Below, one piece after another: positions 1 through 9,013 of a stretch of DNA of 64,000 nt. Source of the DNA: Rossellomorea aquimaris (GTDB lineage Bacteria > Bacillota > Bacilli > Bacillales > Bacillaceae_B); the NCBI RefSeq assembly GCF_000935355.1, contig NZ_JXZC01000002.1, forward strand, positions 62,001 to 126,000, given 5' to 3'. Both the position numbers and the translations under genes were made by a program. How positions within the stretch are numbered: the stretch's first letter is position 1; every line of letters begins with the position of its first letter. The notes beneath the pieces were generated by a model. The model was given only the letters and a program-made list of their open reading frames with translations, was not told the DNA's origin and made no database searches.

Positions 1-599
1 TGGGTGGTCAAATCGCTTTGAACGTGATGAAAAAAGCACCTTCATTAGTCGAAAAAGGTGTTCTCCTATGCAGTTCCGGCTATCTCAAGAAAATGAAGTG
101 GCCTGTCACGATGCTGAGTCACATTCCCTTTTTCCATCTGTATGTAAAGCTGTGGCTTACTCGATCAGGGGTACGAAATAATCTTGAAAATGTGGTACAT
201 GATTCAAAAATGATTGATGATGAAATGATGTTTGGGTATTTGAAACCTTTTCTGGAAGATGATATTTTCAAGGCCTTAACAAGGATGATTCGAGATCGTG
301 AAGGAGATTTATCAGGGAACGACTTGCGTAACATCCAAACACCTTGCCTCCTTGTTTGGGGAGAACATGACAGAGTGGTACCGCTCTCCACCGGACATAA
401 GCTCAAACAGGATATCCCTAACTCAAGGCTGGTGGTTTTAAAGGAAACCGGTCATCTCGTTCCTGAAGAAAAACCTGAGGAAGTATTGGAACACATTCAT
501 CAATTTGTATCAGCAAGTACAGCAGAGTTTTCCGACGATACTCAGACACAACCACTATACAAAAAAGGACTTTCCCAAGCGCTCATTTCTGAAACGTAG
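1..599 (+). CDS. alpha/beta hydrolase, 5'-truncated by window edge (YugF-like)
   Basis: The reading frame is open from the first bases, and the first residues (GGQIALN) look like the tail of a GxSxGG nucleophile elbow, so the true start lies outside the window. The remaining part holds the C-terminal half of an alpha/beta hydrolase: a helical cap region, then LLVWGEHDRVVP carrying the acid residue and ETGHLVPEEKP carrying the catalytic His. It sits just upstream of patB, where B. subtilis has the hydrolase gene yugF, so a yugF orthologue is likely by synteny. The substrate is unknown. A TTG at 18 could be taken as a start but would cut off the nucleophile. Confidence 0.85.
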   Translation, partial: GGQIALNVMKKAPSLVEKGVLLCSSGYLKKMKWPVTMLSHIPFFHLYVKLWLTRSGVRNNLENVVHDSKMIDDEMMFGYLKPFLEDDIFKALTRMIRDREGDLSGNDLRNIQTPCLLVWGEHDRVVPLSTGHKLKQDIPNSRLVVLKETGHLVPEEKPEEVLEHIHQFVSASTAEFSDDTQTQPLYKKGLSQALISET

Positions 600-618
600 G
601 GAGAAGTCCCTTTTTCTA
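561..618 (+). terminator. possible terminator overlapping the end of the hydrolase gene
   Basis: AAAGGACTTTCCC near 563-577 can pair with GGGAGAAGTCCCTTT near 599-613, followed by TTTCT. The left arm is inside the coding sequence and the loop is long, so this is a weak call. Confidence 0.35.
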
Positions 619-742
619 TTAGACCGTTAAACCGAACACGAACCTTTGTACTCCGGATCACCTCTGAACAAATCATTTTCATCTTTTACGATTACATCTT
701 ATGATTATACTGACAAATACATATTGGAAAGGGGAATATCCT

Positions 743-1906
743 GTGAGTAAGTTCGAAGAGATCATCAATCGAAAAGGGTCATCCTCCGTCAAGTGGGATC
801 TGACGAAGACAGTATTTGGAAAAGACGATGTCCTTCCCATGTGGGTGGCAGATATGGATTTCCTTCCTCCACAAGAGGTATTGGACGCCCTGCAGGAACG
901 GTTGAAGCACGGAATCTTTGGTTATACCTTCGTCGGCGATGAAACGGCGGCAAGCATTAAAGGCTGGCTACAAAAGCGTCACGGCTGGGACATCGAGAAT
1001 ACGTGGCTGCAGTACAGCCCAGGAGTCGTGCCGGCCATTTCAACCATTATTCAAGCCCTCACCATACCCGGTGACAAAGTACTCATTCAGTCCCCCGTCT
1101 ATACACCGTTTTTCAGCCTGGTGGAAGACAATGACCGGGAAATAGTCAATGCTCAATTAGAGTATAAGGACGGCAGCTATTCCATCGACTATCATGCCTT
1201 TGAAGAAGCACTGAAAACAGGTGTAAAGCTATTTTTACTATGCAATCCACACAATCCGAGCGGACGTGTATGGAGGAAAGAAGAGCTTACAAAAATGGCT
1301 GAATTATGCCAGCAGTACAATGTCGTAATTGTCTCGGATGAAATTCATTCAGATCTGGTTTACGACACGCACAAGCATTTCCCATTAGCGTCCCTGAATG
1401 ACTCGTTCCGGGATATGACGATTACATGCATCGCACCAAGTAAAACCTTTAATCTCGCAGGATTGCAGGCTTCAGCCATGATCACCCCCAATCCGGATCT
1501 AAGGGAAAAAATCGCCGCCATTCATAAAAAACAAGGCTTCTTCACTCTCAATACCTTTGGGATTGTTGGAATGGGGGCAGCCTATCGCTTTGGTGAAGAA
1601 TGGCTGAAGGAAATACTTGCGTACCTGCAGGAAAATGTGAGGGTGACGAAGGAATTCATCCGGAAGCATTTACCAGGGCTTCAAGTGGTGGACGCGGAAG
1701 GAACGTACCTGCTCTGGATCGATTGCACAAAGATGGATTTATCAGATGAAGAACTGAAGGAACGTCTATTGAGTAAAGGAAAGCTCGCATTGGAACCCGG
1801 AACGAAATACGGGCCTGGCGGGGAAGGTTTTGTACGTATGAACATTGCCTGTCCACGAACGACGCTGATGGATGGGTTGGAAAGATTGCGAAAAGCGTTA
1901 AGTTAA
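743..1906 (+). CDS. patB: PatB/MalY-type C-S lyase, PLP-dependent aminotransferase fold
   Basis: Fold-type I PLP enzyme of the MalY/PatB family, which cleaves cystathionine and related cysteine conjugates to pyruvate, ammonia and a thiol (family knowledge). Visible marks are MWVADMDF near the N-terminus, NPHNPSGRVW, the VSDEIHSDLVY strand with the PLP-contacting Asp, the APSKTFNLAGLQ segment with the Schiff-base Lys, and a C-terminal FVRMNIACPR with the carboxylate-binding Arg. I chose the GTG at 743 because a GGAAAGGGG ribosome site lies just upstream and it gives 387 aa, the usual family size. An ATG at 701 would add 14 unlikely residues. Monocistronic, ending in a strong terminator. Confidence 0.9.
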   Translation: MSKFEEIINRKGSSSVKWDLTKTVFGKDDVLPMWVADMDFLPPQEVLDALQERLKHGIFGYTFVGDETAASIKGWLQKRHGWDIENTWLQYSPGVVPAISTIIQALTIPGDKVLIQSPVYTPFFSLVEDNDREIVNAQLEYKDGSYSIDYHAFEEALKTGVKLFLLCNPHNPSGRVWRKEELTKMAELCQQYNVVIVSDEIHSDLVYDTHKHFPLASLNDSFRDMTITCIAPSKTFNLAGLQASAMITPNPDLREKIAAIHKKQGFFTLNTFGIVGMGAAYRFGEEWLKEILAYLQENVRVTKEFIRKHLPGLQVVDAEGTYLLWIDCTKMDLSDEELKERLLSKGKLALEPGTKYGPGGEGFVRMNIACPRTTLMDGLERLRKALS

Positions 1907-1913
1907 TAGTAAA

Positions 1914-1950
1914 AACGGGAAGAGTTGCCGGCAACTCTTCCCGTTTTTTG
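1914..1950 (+). terminator. rho-independent terminator of patB
   Basis: Perfect hairpin AACGGGAAGAGTTGCC / GGCAACTCTTCCCGTT followed by a T-run. Confidence 0.9.
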
Positions 1951-1972
1951 TTTTTTCAACTTTTCAATTTTG

Positions 1973-2012
1973 TTGTACCTGGTACAATACAAGTCAGTTG
2001 TACCTGGTACAA
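1973..2012. repeat. two copies of a 15-nt palindrome
   Basis: TTGTACCTGGTACAA occurs at 1973-1987 and again at 1998-2012, 25 bp apart, between the converging patB and sodC genes. Each is a perfect palindrome around a central T. There is no T-run after either. It could be a binding site or a short dispersed repeat. Confidence 0.6.
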
Positions 2013-2041
2013 CATATATATTGAACACCCTACGACTTACT

Positions 2042-2572
2042 CTACTTCTTCTTATCGCTCACAATCTCCCCGCAGGCAATCCGTTTACCGGAATCACCAG
2101 AAGGCTGTGTCATGCCATCATCCTTATTTTCATCAATGATCAAAGAAGTACCTTCTTTTGTAAATAGAGATGTCTTTCCTTTTGTCAAGGTGACCCCTCC
2201 TGCCATCAGCTTTGCCTTTGTTGTACCGTCATCCTCCACGATGATATTAGGCAGGTCTCCTCCATGGGCCCCTTCAGGATGAAGAAGTCCATGTTTGGTG
2301 TCATCCGGATTGAAGTGATTGCCCGCAGAGACAAAGTCCGGACGTTTACATACTCCTTTTTCGTGGATATGAATCCCGTGCTCACCCGGTGGCAAACCTT
2401 CAAGATCCAAGTCGACTTCAACTCCGTCTGATTTCTCTTGCAGAATGGCTTTCCCAAGTGAATCCCCGTTCTCATTTTTCATTTCCACTTCGACCTTTTT
2501 AGGGTTTTCAATGGCACATCCCCCAAGTAATACGCTCATGATGACCATATATAATAATGATGCTTTTTTCAT
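2042..2572 (-). CDS. Cu/Zn superoxide dismutase-like lipoprotein (SodC/YojM type)
   Basis: Extracellular membrane-anchored Cu/Zn SOD domain of 176 aa. The ATG at 2572 is preceded by GGAGG nine bases upstream and starts a lipoprotein signal ([10 protein letters not shown]...LLGGC, lipid Cys at 19). The SOD fold follows: HGIHIHEKG (three His), [19 protein letters not shown] (Zn ligands) and GKRIACGE (active-site Arg and disulfide Cys). Where SOD1 His120, the fourth copper ligand, should be, this protein has Asp ([10 protein letters not shown]). B. subtilis YojM also lacks copper ligands, so this may be a paralogue with little or no dismutase activity. Longer upstream starts would destroy the signal peptide. 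Confidence 0.9.
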   Translation of the reverse strand: MKKASLLYMVIMSVLLGGCAIENPKKVEVEMKNENGDSLGKAILQEKSDGVEVDLDLEGLPPGEHGIHIHEKGVCKRPDFVSAGNHFNPDDTKHGLLHPEGAHGGDLPNIIVEDDGTTKAKLMAGGVTLTKGKTSLFTKEGTSLIIDENKDDGMTQPSGDSGKRIACGEIVSDKKK

Positions 2573-2699
2573 ATCGCTCTTCCTCCAAATCTGCATACTC
2601 TTCCTCCATTGTTGACGTTTGAGGGAAAATGTATTCCTTTTTTTGCGCGAAAAGAAGGAACAGGCAGGAGGTGGTATCCGAAGGAAATTGCACAGAATC

Positions 2700-2740
2700 A
2701 GCACAAAAAAAAACACGCCTAGATATTTAAGCGCGTTTCA
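2700..2740 (-). terminator. terminator of the small membrane protein gene
   Basis: On the minus strand AAACGCGC pairs with GCGTGTTT (one G-T pair) and is followed by a long T-run. Confidence 0.65.
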
Positions 2741-2746
2741 CTCTTA

Positions 2747-2950
2747 TTATTCTGATTCCCTTTTATGCTGCGCCGCTTCCTCTTCCATCTTCTTCGTTTT
2801 CAATTCTTCACGTTTTGAAACCTTTATAATTAAACGGAACGTCAATAAGGCAGCTATTAAGAAGATGGCCATTGTAATGCTTGCCGGGATATATTCCGAC
2901 TTGTCTTCAGGAAAGTATAGAAATAGATTTAATACAAAAGAAGAAAGCAT
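2747..2950 (-). CDS. small one-pass membrane protein, unknown function
   Basis: 67 aa with one clear hydrophobic segment (about residues 22-42, ASITMAIFLIAALLTFRLII) followed by a highly charged tail rich in Lys and Glu (KKMEEEAAQHKRESE), suggesting a cytoplasmic tail. AAAGGAG precedes the ATG at good spacing, and a terminator follows. I do not recognise the family. Its neighbours are two exported lipoproteins, but it is separately transcribed. Confidence 0.65.
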   Translation of the reverse strand: MLSSFVLNLFLYFPEDKSEYIPASITMAIFLIAALLTFRLIIKVSKREELKTKKMEEEAAQHKRESE

Positions 2951-3138
2951 CGTAAGCTCCTTTCAAAAAACAAACTCTTCGTTTATTATATCAACACTGT
3001 AAAGGACAAACCAACTTGAAATTGTTCTGTTTTTAACGATTTATTGAACTATCATTCGAACAACCCTCGACAATTTCCGAGGAAATACTTGTATAATCCT
3101 GCATTTCTAGCACCTACAGGACCTACATGCTATAAACA

Positions 3139-3174
3139 AAGAGCGATGGACCTCTAATAGGGTCCATCGCTCTC
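3139..3174 (-). terminator. terminator of the cyclophilin gene
   Basis: Twelve-pair hairpin GAGCGATGGACC (3141-3152) / GGTCCATCGCTC (3161-3172), immediately downstream of the stop codon on the minus strand. Confidence 0.8.
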
Positions 3175-3182
3175 TCTCATTA

Positions 3183-3920
3183 CTATTTTACAACCTTAAT
3201 GCTTTCGATGACAATTTCTTCTTTTGGAAGGTCGTTCGCACCAACTTCTACGTTAGCAATTTCATCAACGATTTCCATTCCTTCAACCACTTGACCGAAC
3301 ACGGTATGCTTTTGATCAAGCCAAGGGGTTCCACCATTTTTCATGTAGGCATCAATGATTTCTGATGGGAAACCGGCTGATTTCATTTGCTCTTCAAATT
3401 GTGGATCGATGTCATCCTTTTGCACGATGAAGAATTGACTTCCATTCGTATTAGGACCTGCATTGGCCATGGAAAGGGCGCCACGAAGGTTGAATAATTC
3501 AGGTGAGAATTCATCTTCAAAGGATTCGCCATAAATACTTTCTCCACCCGTTCCATTTCCATTAGGGTCACCCCCCTGGATCATGAAGTCTTTGATCACT
3601 CGATGGAATTTCAGTCCGTCATAATAGCCGTTTTCACTATGAGTGATAAAGTTTTCAACGGTTTTAGGTGCCTGCTCTGGGAATAGTTTTATTTTAATCG
3701 TTCCCATTGATGTTTTCATTTCTACTAATTTTTCGTTTTCAGCAACTTCTGTTGTAAGCTGAGGGAATGTCATTGGGTCATCTCCTTTTGTTTCTTCTGT
3801 AGTTTTCTTTTCCTCTGTTTGTTGTGTTTCTTCTTTAGTGGCATCTTCCTTCTCTGTTTGTCCACAAGAAGCAAGTACTAAACCTAGTAAACACAGGATC
3901 ACGATCATCAGACGCTTCAT
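3183..3920 (-). CDS. cyclophilin-type peptidyl-prolyl cis-trans isomerase, lipoprotein
   Basis: 245 aa. The N-terminus is a lipoprotein signal ([19 protein letters not shown]), then a low-complexity Thr/Glu/Lys linker to about residue 50, then a cyclophilin domain to the end. Motifs are [15 protein letters not shown] (catalytic Arg, Phe/Met/Gln site), GSQFFIV and [15 protein letters not shown]. It should accelerate proline isomerisation in secreted proteins outside the membrane, a role comparable to PrsA but with an unrelated fold. GGAGGT lies 6 nt before the ATG. It occupies part of the interval where B. subtilis has kinB. Confidence 0.9.
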   Translation of the reverse strand: MKRLMIVILCLLGLVLASCGQTEKEDATKEETQQTEEKKTTEETKGDDPMTFPQLTTEVAENEKLVEMKTSMGTIKIKLFPEQAPKTVENFITHSENGYYDGLKFHRVIKDFMIQGGDPNGNGTGGESIYGESFEDEFSPELFNLRGALSMANAGPNTNGSQFFIVQKDDIDPQFEEQMKSAGFPSEIIDAYMKNGGTPWLDQKHTVFGQVVEGMEIVDEIANVEVGANDLPKEEIVIESIKVVK

Positions 3921-4015
3921 ATATGTACCTCCACATGTTACCTTTATAGTAGTTATTTCTCAATTCATTCCGCTTTCATTATAATAGAGTTTGAAGTATT
4001 AGAGGAGGTTTTTTT

Positions 4016-4414
4016 ATGAAAAACATACAAATTGGTGATTATGTCACAGCTTTTTATAAAACCGGGAAATATATCGGGGAAGTGACCGGAGAGCGGCCCG
4101 GTGCCTATGTAGTGAAGATCCTTTCAGTGTTGAAGCACCCTCGACAAGGGGACCTTCATAATCCTCAGGAGGTTGATGTTCCACTGTTCCACGAACGAAA
4201 AGCCCTTGCCCACCGTGAGCAGGCAAACATGCCGGAAAAAATGGTCAAGCCCTTTGATGGCGATATACCAGACTATAATGAATCATTAGTGGCTGCCTAC
4301 CTAACTCTTAAAAATGAGCTGGAAGCAGACTCTTCCCCTCACGCCCAAAAGAGCCTGGAAACCCTTCAATCCGTTCAGAGAGAATATGAACTGATGTATA
4401 GTCTGACATTTTAA
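4016..4414 (+). CDS. kapB: kinase-associated protein B (KapB)
   Basis: 132 aa, close to the B. subtilis length. The start MKNIQIGDYVTAFYKTGKYIGEV and the segment VVKILSVLKHPRQGDLHNP are characteristic. In B. subtilis KapB is needed for the sporulation kinase KinB to feed the phosphorelay. Here kinB is not next to it: the gene upstream is the divergent cyclophilin. AGAGGAGG precedes the ATG. There is no signal peptide, so it is cytoplasmic despite old lipoprotein annotations. It converges on kapD across a shared terminator. Confidence 0.85.
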   Translation: MKNIQIGDYVTAFYKTGKYIGEVTGERPGAYVVKILSVLKHPRQGDLHNPQEVDVPLFHERKALAHREQANMPEKMVKPFDGDIPDYNESLVAAYLTLKNELEADSSPHAQKSLETLQSVQREYELMYSLTF

Positions 4415-4417
4415 TCG

Positions 4418-4458
4418 AAAATGAGGGACGGACCTCGGTAAGGTCCGTCCCTCATTTC
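4418..4458. terminator. bidirectional terminator between kapB and kapD
   Basis: AAATGAGGGACGGACC / GGTCCGTCCCTCATTT hairpin with A/T-rich flanks on both sides. Confidence 0.9.
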
Positions 4459-4459
4459 G

Positions 4460-5080
4460 TCATGCAAGCTGATTGTAAAATTTGGAGAGGTCGATTCTGT
4501 CCCCTATGGTGGTGGGTTCAGCTTTATCGAGGTATTTTTTGTCTTTTTCGACCAGGTTGTAGATATGGTGGGTGGTGAGAGCATCATCTAATGCTTTATG
4601 ATGTTTTCCGACTCCTTCTCTCCCGTATTCCTGGACTGCTTTCCATAGTCCCGTTTGGTTTTGATCACCAAAGAAGCGTTTATATTCCATGGACAAGTCG
4701 ACAAATTGAGCTTGGAAAGGAAATGGAATATCAGACTGGGTACAATTATCCCTCAGTACCTTCATATCCATGTTTCCCCACGTCACTACCTTCTCGACTC
4801 CCCTTGCATTTAAACCGTTGAAATAGTCAATCAAGCACTTAAACGATATTCCCGAATCCACTTCCTGCTGATTAATTGATAAGAACCGTTTACAGCGATT
4901 GGTTAGTTTGGGAAACGCAGTCGGTTTTACATAAGATGAAAACGTATCGGACACTTTCCCTTTCTCAACCACCACGACACCGGCTTCAATAATTTCAGGA
5001 AAAAAACCTTTGGGGACTCTATGTCTTTCCGGCATAGAAAACTCAAAATCTATGAACACAAGCTGATCCGCTTTCGCCAC
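4460..5080 (-). CDS. kapD: 3'-5' exonuclease KapD, inhibitor of the KinA sporulation pathway
   Basis: 206 aa DEDDh exonuclease with all catalytic residues visible: FIDFEF (Asp, Glu) near residue 10, WGNMDMKVL (Asp) near 102, and HHKALDDA (His, Asp) near 160. In B. subtilis KapD blocks KinA-dependent sporulation when overproduced. The start is a GTG at 5080 preceded by GAGGAGGG. It lies next to kapB as in B. subtilis, but convergent. Confidence 0.85.
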   Translation of the reverse strand: MAKADQLVFIDFEFSMPERHRVPKGFFPEIIEAGVVVVEKGKVSDTFSSYVKPTAFPKLTNRCKRFLSINQQEVDSGISFKCLIDYFNGLNARGVEKVVTWGNMDMKVLRDNCTQSDIPFPFQAQFVDLSMEYKRFFGDQNQTGLWKAVQEYGREGVGKHHKALDDALTTHHIYNLVEKDKKYLDKAEPTTIGDRIDLSKFYNQLA

Positions 5081-5316
5081 TATACTCCCTCCTCAAAATG
5101 TGGATAAGACCCCAATTTATCTAAAAAAAATAGAATTCATAAAGTGGTACACTCGTCACTTTCCCATACTTCTTATTCTTACATTATATCATGCTGGACC
5201 TAGAAAATATGACTAATTCCAGGTTTTCAGCGTGAATAAATGTTATTCGGTGGACTGGCGACTGTTTCTTTAATAAAATGAATATTTAGTTATACGAAAT
5301 AAATATCACATAGAAG

Positions 5317-6537
5317 GTGTTAACCATTTCAATCAAAAAAAAGAATCTAATGATCATGCTTTTGGCCAATTTCATGGTAGCTGCAAGTGCCACAATGGTC
5401 TTGCCGTTTTTATCCCTTTATATTGAAACCTTTGGTACATACAGTCACGAATATGTACAGCGATGGTCAGGGTTTGTTTTCGGGGTTACCTTTTTAACGG
5501 CTTTCTTCATTTCCCCTTTATGGGGACGAGTCGGGGACCGTTTCGGGTATAAACCGATCCTCTTGATCACAGGTTACGGAATTGCAGCATCCATTTTCCT
5601 GATGGGCCTTATGGAATCGGTATGGGGACTCTTTCTACTTCGAATGGTCATGGGTGCTGTGACAGGCTTCATCCCTACCTCAATGGCCCTTATTTCCTCC
5701 CAGACCCCAAAGGAGGAAGCGGGTCGCACATTAGGGACCTTGCAAATGGGAACCGTATCAGGAGGGTTATTCGGTCCGGTCATTGGTGGGATCCTCGCCG
5801 ATAATGTGGGCTTTTCCTATACGTTTATTTTCACCTCCATTGCCATCGCTGTAGCAGCGACTGTTGTATGGGCAGGCATTAATGAGCAACGGAGCAAAGA
5901 GCAGCGTAATCAACGAAACCAGTATTCAAGTAAAGAAGTGCTTCAGCATATTTTCAGTCATAAATTATTAGTGACGGTTATCTTACTGTCATTCCTAATC
6001 CAGGTAGCGAATTTTAGCATCCAGCCTCTTCTCGCCCTTTATGTAGACGAACTTACCTCTTCTACGAACCTGGCATTTTTGGCGGGAATTGCTTTCTCTG
6101 CTACGGGATTTGGAAATCTACTCGCGACGAGACGATGGGGTCAGCTTGGTGATGATATCGGTTATGAGAAAGTTTTATCGATCCTCCTGATCCTGGCCGC
6201 TATTTTCATCGTTCCCCAGGCACTGGCTGTTGAACTGTGGCAGCTCGTCCTGTTCCGTTTCTTGTTCGGAATCGCGATTGGAGGGATGATTCCTTGTGTG
6301 ACGGCTTACATCCGTCAGGAAGCCCCTGTAAGCATGCAAGGGGAAGTGCTTGGATACAATCAAAGCTTTCGTTTTCTGGGAAACGTGGTTGGACCTGCTT
6401 TCGGAGGAATTGTATCAGGATATATTGGTATTTCTTCCGTTTTTTATGTAACAGGTGCTTTATTCTTAGGCGCATTTGGATTATTATGGTGGAGTATACG
6501 TCATTCTGAAACAACCAGCCATGTGAGAGATTACTAG
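5317..6537 (+). CDS. yuxJ: MFS drug-efflux-type transporter (YuxJ)
   Basis: About 400 aa, twelve membrane segments, major facilitator superfamily. The loop after TM2 has motif A (GRVGDRFGYKP), with a degenerate copy in the second half (RWGQLGDDIGYEK). MVLPFLSLY at the N-terminus and GPVIGGILAD in TM5 fit the DHA1 drug:H+ antiporters. The start is unclear: GTG at 5317 has no ribosome site, whereas GAAGGTG (5314-5319) lies seven bases before an in-frame ATT at 5326, which would give MSIKKKNL. ATG at 5350 is a third option but leaves the lysine-rich start untranslated. Located just upstream of pbpD, as in B. subtilis. Confidence 0.8.
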   Translation: MLTISIKKKNLMIMLLANFMVAASATMVLPFLSLYIETFGTYSHEYVQRWSGFVFGVTFLTAFFISPLWGRVGDRFGYKPILLITGYGIAASIFLMGLMESVWGLFLLRMVMGAVTGFIPTSMALISSQTPKEEAGRTLGTLQMGTVSGGLFGPVIGGILADNVGFSYTFIFTSIAIAVAATVVWAGINEQRSKEQRNQRNQYSSKEVLQHIFSHKLLVTVILLSFLIQVANFSIQPLLALYVDELTSSTNLAFLAGIAFSATGFGNLLATRRWGQLGDDIGYEKVLSILLILAAIFIVPQALAVELWQLVLFRFLFGIAIGGMIPCVTAYIRQEAPVSMQGEVLGYNQSFRFLGNVVGPAFGGIVSGYIGISSVFYVTGALFLGAFGLLWWSIRHSETTSHVRDY

Positions 6538-6553
6538 AAAAGTAGAGTGAGAA

Positions 6554-8401
6554 ATGAGAGTTTTCGCAGGTTATATAACGGTTATCAGTTTTATGCTCAT
6601 ATTTTTTACCACATTATTTTTTACAACGGATGAATTAAACAAAGTACAAAGCTTTCAAAAGGAACTGGAACTCGCAGTAAGTACAGATACTATAGACCTG
6701 AACCGGACGAGCTTGCTCCTCGACCAAAACGGGCGTGTTTTTTCAGAGGTTAACCGTCCCTATCGCTTATATGTTTCGGATGAACAGATTCCTCCCTTTA
6801 TAAAGGATATTCTTGTCGCGTCAGAAGATCAGCATTTTTATGAACACGTTGGATTTGATGCCGGAGCGATTCTTCGGGCTGTGGTGAAAAATTTAGTGTT
6901 TACCCACATTCAACAGGGTGGAAGCACGATTACACAGCAGCTCGCAAGAAATTTATATCTAGGTCAGGAAAAAACCTACAATCGTAAATTGACCGAGTTA
7001 TTTTATGCCCATGAAATTGAAAAATCATTATCAAAAGATGAAATTTTAGAGCTTTATCTGAATGTCATTTACTTCAGTAACGGCGTTTACGGGATTGAAA
7101 CAGCGTCACAGTATTACTTTCAGAAGAGTGTAACCGAACTGAACCAAGCAGAGATGGCATTTATTGCATCAATTCCCAATAACCCCGGAAAATATGATCC
7201 CATCGATCATTTCGATCAGACGAAAGTTCGTCAGGAGCGCCTCCTGGATATACTGGTGACTACGTCCAAGCTTTCCAAAGATCAGGCGGAAAAACTAAAA
7301 AAAGTTCCGATTTCCTTAAACGTCCGCAAGAAGACAGACTTATACCCTGATTACGCTTTTTACGTTGAAAACGAATTAAAAGAACTGATTTCCATGCACG
7401 AGGGGTTCAAAGTAGAGTTTGATAACGCAGCATCTCCTGAAGAAAAAGAGAGGATCGGTCAGAAGCTTGAGGAACGTTTTCAGGAAGTGATCTCCTCAGG
7501 TGTCCGGATTCAAACTGCTTTAAGCCGTGATCTTCAACAAAGAAGTGTTCATGCCTTAAATGAGAACTTACAGGGAGAGCTGCAGGGTGCCACTATCACC
7601 ATCGATAACAAGACTAGGACCATTGTGGCATTGTCCGGCGGAAGGGACTATCAGAAATACAATTTTCATCATGCATTCCAAGCCTTCAGGCAACCGGGTT
7701 CAGCGATAAAACCACTCCTCGTATATGGGCCGTATATCGAGAAATACCAGGCCTCCATTACAGACAGAGTGAATGCAAACCGGTACTGCATCGGTGACTA
7801 TTGTCCTATGAATTATGGAGGGGTTCAACCTGGTGATGTGACCTTGAAACAATCGCTGGCACAATCCTATAACAGCCCGGCACTTCGATTGATGGAGAGA
7901 GTCGGCATAGATGAAGCCTTCAACTACCTATCCGCTTTTTCTTTTAAAAAGGTCTTAAAAGAGGACAAAACGTTTGCTTCATCTGTTGGAGGATTCACTT
8001 ATGGAATGACACCCTTAGAATTAACCGATGCCTACACATCCTTTATTGATGGGAATTATCGGGAGAGTCATGCCATTATCCACGTGAAAGACACCAACGG
8101 CAAGGTCCTTTATAAATGGAAGAATGATCAAAAGAAGATATGGTCCGCAGATACTACAGCCAAAGTAAGGAATATGTTGACCGAAGCAGCTACTTCGGGA
8201 ACCGGAAGAGCAGCTTACGTTTCAAAACCTTATGTGGGGATCAAAACCGGAACCACCAATAACTATCATGACTACTGGGTGATGGGATTAACAGACACCT
8301 TCACCACTGGGGTATGGGTCGGGCACGACATCCCCCGGAACATGAGTCAAATCGAGCAACAGCGTCCAAGCCATAAGGTTTGGAAAAGGATCATGGAATA
8401 A
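6554..8401 (+). CDS. pbpD: class A penicillin-binding protein (PBP4-like)
   Basis: 615 aa bifunctional peptidoglycan synthase. There is one N-terminal membrane anchor (about residues 5-27). The GT51 glycosyltransferase domain follows, with EDQHFYEHVGFD carrying the catalytic Glu and QGGSTITQQLARN. The C-terminal transpeptidase has SAIK (active Ser), SYNSPA (SxN) and KTGTTN (KTG), all intact. The length and the place after yuxJ match B. subtilis pbpD (about 624 aa). It starts 16 bp after the yuxJ stop, so the two are probably co-transcribed. The ribosome site (AGAGTGAG) is weak. Confidence 0.9.
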   Translation: MRVFAGYITVISFMLIFFTTLFFTTDELNKVQSFQKELELAVSTDTIDLNRTSLLLDQNGRVFSEVNRPYRLYVSDEQIPPFIKDILVASEDQHFYEHVGFDAGAILRAVVKNLVFTHIQQGGSTITQQLARNLYLGQEKTYNRKLTELFYAHEIEKSLSKDEILELYLNVIYFSNGVYGIETASQYYFQKSVTELNQAEMAFIASIPNNPGKYDPIDHFDQTKVRQERLLDILVTTSKLSKDQAEKLKKVPISLNVRKKTDLYPDYAFYVENELKELISMHEGFKVEFDNAASPEEKERIGQKLEERFQEVISSGVRIQTALSRDLQQRSVHALNENLQGELQGATITIDNKTRTIVALSGGRDYQKYNFHHAFQAFRQPGSAIKPLLVYGPYIEKYQASITDRVNANRYCIGDYCPMNYGGVQPGDVTLKQSLAQSYNSPALRLMERVGIDEAFNYLSAFSFKKVLKEDKTFASSVGGFTYGMTPLELTDAYTSFIDGNYRESHAIIHVKDTNGKVLYKWKNDQKKIWSADTTAKVRNMLTEAATSGTGRAAYVSKPYVGIKTGTTNNYHDYWVMGLTDTFTTGVWVGHDIPRNMSQIEQQRPSHKVWKRIME

Positions 8402-8436
8402 CAAAAGAGTCTGCAACATGTGCAGACTCTTTTGTT
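8402..8436. terminator. bidirectional terminator between pbpD and yufK
   Basis: CAAAAGAGTCTGCA / TGCAGACTCTTTTG perfect inverted arms, followed by T-rich DNA in both directions. Confidence 0.9.
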
Positions 8437-8437
8437 A

Positions 8438-9013
8438 TTATAATTTCACCTTCGACATCACCGGCAAACTCGCCATCACCCCATTATATAATTTCAAAAA
8501 AACAAAGAATATCGTTAAGAATAAGGATGACCACGAGAATATTTGTAAACTGACGACTCCGATTATTCCCATTTTTGAGAGGGACGGACTTATTTTATAA
8601 ACAAAATAAACAAAGTACACCATGGAGCTTAAAGTAAATATGATCAAAAGTCCCAGGAAGGATTTCAGGCTGAGGACAGACACCAGGCCACCGATAAAAT
8701 ATATCATCGAGCCTGTTCTAACACGGTTATACAATAAGCCATTTGAATCCATGGAGAAAAACAGCATGGATACGCCATTGATCGTCTCCGCTATCAGCTT
8801 CAAGGCAGCAAACACCATAAAAAAAGCGACCATTAACAAAATCATGATGGCGAGCTTTAATTGCATATCCGATAAAAACTCCCTCATTCCTGGATAGACA
8901 CCAATTTTCTTGAAGATGTCCACAAACACTTCCACACCATATACGGAAAAAGTAAGGCTAAATAATAATATAGAAAAAAGAGGCAAATAACTTGTTAAGT
9001 ATGTATTTTTCAC
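8438..9013 (-). CDS. yufK: integral membrane protein, YufK family (DUF5366)
   Basis: 191 aa, about five hydrophobic segments separated by short loops, no known catalytic motif. The size and the place between pbpD and the mrp operon match B. subtilis yufK, whose function is unknown. GTG start at 9013 preceded by GGGAGAG at normal spacing. Confidence 0.7.
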   Translation of the reverse strand: MKNTYLTSYLPLFSILLFSLTFSVYGVEVFVDIFKKIGVYPGMREFLSDMQLKLAIMILLMVAFFMVFAALKLIAETINGVSMLFFSMDSNGLLYNRVRTGSMIYFIGGLVSVLSLKSFLGLLIIFTLSSMVYFVYFVYKISPSLSKMGIIGVVSLQIFSWSSLFLTIFFVFLKLYNGVMASLPVMSKVKL

